NCBI RefSeq assembly: GCF_954871325.1
Contig: NC_088775.1
Location: forward strand, 90,836,805 to 90,900,804
Source of the DNA: Gordionus sp. m RMFG-2023
Taxonomy: Eukaryota > Nematomorpha > Gordioida > Chordodea > Parachordodidae
DNA length: 64,000 nucleotides
Reading direction: 5' to 3'
In this document: in pieces, positions 60,016 to 64,000 of the stretch
Position numbering within the stretch: position 1 is the stretch's first letter
How the letters are laid out: each line of letters opens with the position of its first letter
Position numbers and translations under genes: made by a program
The notes under the pieces: generated by a model
The model's input: only the letters and a program-made list of their open reading frames with translations
Database searches by the model: none
Told to the model about the DNA's origin: nothing

Positions 60016-63000
60016 TATATTTATTATTATTATTTTTTTGATAATAATTTTAGAAGAAATATTAAGTAAGAAAAAAAAATTTTTTTAAATCTTTTACAAG
60101 AACAAAAAATATCATAATTTCTTTTTTTTCTTTTAAATAAATTAAATTGGGCTTACTCTTAATAAGCTATTAAAAAACTATATATATATACTTTTGTAAA
60201 AATAAATTATAGAAAAATATGGATTATTGATTCTCTAAGCTAGAACTTTTGAGGAAGATAACCAACATATGATTTTCCTAATATTTTTTTCATTTACAAT
60301 GAGTATTCTACAAATTAATGATTAGCATTTAGGCCATGTCCTAAGTCGACTTATTAATAAATAAACATTTTTTTTGAAAAAAAGCAAAAAATTAAAACAA
60401 AAACCAAAATAGGGTGTCCTAATTTAAAAACATTTTATCCTTTACTAAAAAGCAACACCAAAATTAAGTCGACTCAGAATACAAGCCTTTGACTTTTTTT
60501 TTTAGTAAGATATAATTTTCAACATAAAATATAATAAGTTACATATATTTTTAAATTTTACTAGAATTTAAAGAATTAAAAGATCTAGGTATGTATTACA
60601 ATAATTATCGTATTTAATTTTCATAACGCCATTTCCTGACAAAATATTTTTTCAAAGTTGTTTTTTAAAGCATGTTTCAAAGCAATTTTTTTTTATCTCT
60701 TTCAAATATCTCTTTTATTTTATACTTTTAACCAAGTCCTGATTATTCTTCACAATATTTTTTTTTCAAGATTTCTTGTCGTTATCTGACTACATATTTT
60801 CTACAATATATCTAAAGTTTTTTTTAAAATATTTTATTATTCCTACTTTAAATTAATTTTAAAACTGAATTATAAATAAATTTTAATAATACTATTTGTA
60901 ACATATTGTCAATTCTTCTCATTTTTCTCTGTGTATATACTCCTCTTTATTTATTAATTGCAATGTTATATTACAGTTAATTCTTTAAAATTGCGTCATT
61001 TTAAAATATGCACTAACAAATATTAACCACTCCACACATATTAATATGCTTTATTTCGATTAATTTCCATTCTTCTTTACATAATTTGTGTCATTCCTTT
61101 CTTCATTACCTAAAATTAATATCTGCTCATACTGTCTCTAACAAATTTTAATGTTAAGGACCTATATATCTAGGATAACCCCCCCCCTCTTGATATAAAT
61201 CTTGTTTACTTCTATGAAACAGATAAATTATTACATTAGTCTGCATCCACCCTCCCCCTCTCCTCTTGATAACATAAACTGTTTTTTTTATCGTTTAAAA
61301 ATAATAAACTGATCTGAATATTTATAACAGTTAAAAATAAAGTATCTGGAATAATTAAAATTATAAAAAGATTTAAATTTTAACATAAATTACATAATAT
61401 TAAATTTAAAAAAAAATTTAAAAGAATAAAAAAAAAACAACTAATATAAACAAGAATCTAATTTGATGGTTTTAATTTTTATCTTTGAAATCGTCTTTAG
61501 ATCACCTTTAATTTGCATAAAATAAGGTTAGATGCGTGAATTTCACCCAGTCATTTTCAAACCTTTCTCTAGAATATATTTTCGAATCTAATGTAGGATA
61601 AAAAAGCATATCAATTTGCATTTTTTGCCCTAAAAAGAAAATTCATTTATTAGTAAATTTCAAAGCAATTAGCATTATGATATCCTTTACCAATGATCTC
61701 AGCCTCATACCGAACCAAATAAAAAATACTATTTTGAAATAACACGATTTCAAATTTTTTTTTAGTTCAAATATTTTTTTTGGGCTCACCCATTTTGGGG
61801 TAAGCCGATTGATATATAGGTAGGATATTGAAAAATTTGTTATATTCAATTCCCAACCTATTGGCTATTAGGGTTTTTTAATTAAGAACTTTTTCAACAT
61901 CCCTTGAATTCTTTATTCCTTAAGATCGAGCCCAAACTTTTTGATGGAATCGGATCAGTGACACACGAGACTAGAATAAACTATTATTACTGTATAAACA
62001 TCTAGTTCACAAATGTTAGTAGGCATGGTCATTGTTCAAAATACTGTAATCATAGGTTAAGGTTTCAATTATTTAATCAATCAGTATCTATCAGTTCTCG
62101 TTCCTTTTTTTAGGTATATTTAAAATTTATTGTACAAAGTCTATCGCAAATATAATCAAATTTTCAAATTTTATGACAGAAAGATTGGAATTTACCATAT
62201 TTCGAATTTTCCACATTTGTTAAATGTATTTAATGAACTCAAAGGAGGGACAAATTCTTGTAGGTTATCCTATCTATAAATCTCAAATTGGAATTAAATA
62301 ATCATGAGCCTCTACGATATATTTCATAGGTCTCATAACCCTTTTCCTTACCATATAGATGCAGAAAATGCTCAACTCTAAACAATTTAGCATCATATTG
62401 TATCTGCGTTTTAGCAATTTCGACATGTTAAAGTTAACAAAATAAATCACTCACATTAGGGTCAGCAGATTTTTCCAATATATTGGAACCTTAATTCTAT
62501 GAATTTAAGAAACGAATATATTTTGAGATTTTTTGTTGCATAGAATGGGAATCCTCTTTTAATATTAAACAATTAACAGATCCCAGAATTTAAAAACTGA
62601 CATGAAATTCTGTGAATTTATGAGGGTAAATTTTAACCAATAATCAGCCCCAACCTAACAACATTTATGATGAATTGCTGAAGAACTCTCTCAAATACTT
62701 TGGTTAACAAATGCGTTATAAATCCCAGAACTCTCTCGAAGGCTTTTATTTAAGATAAAAATAGAAATAGATATCCTTGTAAATGATGTTCTTTATTACC
62801 TTAAATATTGTAAGATGATTAAATTTATCCCTCCCACTTTTTTTTTATTTAATAGTCGATTATTTGTTTTTATGAAATTATTGAATATTAAAATTTTTAT
62901 TGTCATATAAATTCTATTTCTTATCAAATAATCCTATAATAATGCATTTCATATTCATATTTAAAAGAAATATTTGTTCTATAAACCTTATATAATTAAT

Positions 63001-64000
63001 TTTTCTTTCAAAGATAGATTGCTATATATATTATCGTGATTCTCATTTGAATTTATAACGACTAATAAGTAAAAGTAGTTTCAAAAAAATTCTACATTTA
63101 TACTTATTCCAAATCCTCTTAACTTTAAAGGATTTGCCAGAAACTTGCCAATTTCTAAATTCTGTATCTTAAGAGAAGCTTTAAAAAGTTACACTTTTAT
63201 AATGTAAATGATCTATTTATTTATCTTTGATTGAGTCTTTCTAAATATTAATCTTTTCACTAAAATGATCTATAAATTAGAATTATTTTATTCTTTCATA
63301 TTCATTTGATTAATACATATAATTGTCATCTTCAAATGATCACAAAAAGAACACATTTTTATAATTTAGAAGGCCCTAAGACCTAAGAGAAACGCTATAA
63401 TTACTTAAGTTGAGTCCTATGTTTATTAACATCCAAGAAAAACAAATGCTGTTTATATTTCATCAAGAATTATATAGTTTTATAATATTTTTTTGATATT
63501 TTATTATTTTTATATAAATAGCGATAGATATTGACAATTTAAGTAATTTTTTTAGATTATTATGTGCATTTAGGGCCATTTATAATTCATATATAAAATA
63601 AGAAGTAGAATAATTTATAACATTTCAAGATTGGCATATCCAACATGTTATTAATAAATTTTGTTATATTTATCTGAACACTTAAATATTAATATAAACC
63701 TACAAATATTAGAAATTATGAAATTAAATATTTTAAAATAATTTTATCTTTCAAAAGCCTCATAAAAATTAAAAATGGGCTATATTAAATCGTTGACAAT
63801 GATGTACAAAATAAATTAATCCTTGCACTTTATTATTTTAACCAAAATATTCTACACATTGATACTTTAAAAAATTATATATTCAAACAAATATAGTAAT
63901 TTGCCAATCACCCACATTCTATTTTTTGAGGAATTTATAAATAACCAAAGACCACCCATCTATTCCACACATTTTAATAAAGACCGTCTTCTTATAATAA
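60016..64000. other. AT-rich noncoding DNA, no gene recognised
   Basis: No ORF with recognisable content was found (the 68-codon minus-strand frame at 61643-61849 has none). Small marks: 'taagtcgact' motifs at 60343 and 60463, a C-rich repeat pair at about 61180 and 61250 ('cccccctcttgata' and 'ccctctcctcttgataa'), and a somewhat less AT-rich stretch at 62200-62760. No miniature-element ends were found here, so it is quieter than the rest of the window. Confidence 0.5.

Overview
This window is AT-rich eukaryotic DNA, roughly three-quarters or more A+T by eye. It shows no convincing intact host gene. It is a mosaic of transposons, duplicated blocks, simple repeats and decayed fragments, with one 200-base assembly gap at 48104-48303. 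The element mix points to an animal: a Helitron, several hAT-type miniature elements with 8-bp target duplications, RTE-type LINE fragments, and two fragments of a multi-copy ORF with a 'VWDYTC'-like motif that I associate with invertebrate genomes. An AT-rich invertebrate is the best reading. I cannot name the species.

Layout. 1-17350 is AT-rich repeat-strewn DNA. It holds a noncoding family called R1 here (2606, 5940, 15243), a family called R2 (440; inverted at 10998), LINE fragments (4176, 8814), a hAT transposase relic (3892), miniature elements (M1 at 5100, 9437, 9959, 11856, 15596; M2 at 12872-13684) and long AGAAG and GAAA microsatellites. 17358-27836 is duplicon A. 29859-47121 is duplicon B, a direct and expanded copy of A. 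B is interrupted by a 4443-bp Helitron (31009-35451), and also holds a GC-richer 242-codon ORF (36906-37634) and an expanded ~150-bp tandem array (38440-39480), neither of which A has in that form. A 32-bp minisatellite, a ~115-bp tandem repeat and the gap follow. 48304-51265 is duplicon C, an inverted and more diverged copy of the distal end of A/B, carrying two more hAT insertions. 51266-64000 is AT-rich with scattered miniature elements, a 405-bp tandem duplication and retroelement-like fragments.

How the parts relate. Comparing A, B and C dates the insertions. One M1 copy is shared by all three duplicons and so predates the duplications. The Helitron is only in B, and A keeps the matching unfilled site. 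One M1 copy is only in A, and two CAGTGGCG-type hAT elements are only in C. A ~550-bp tract is almost identical between A and B although its left flank is clearly diverged, which suggests gene conversion. The most unusual object is the Helitron. It has a truncated ORF with no Rep or helicase, a ~310-bp inverted module carrying a tRNA-like box-A/box-B sequence near each end of its interior, and an internal satellite in which 170-bp and 145-bp units strictly alternate. Homology statements come from reading the sequence by eye; no database search was possible.
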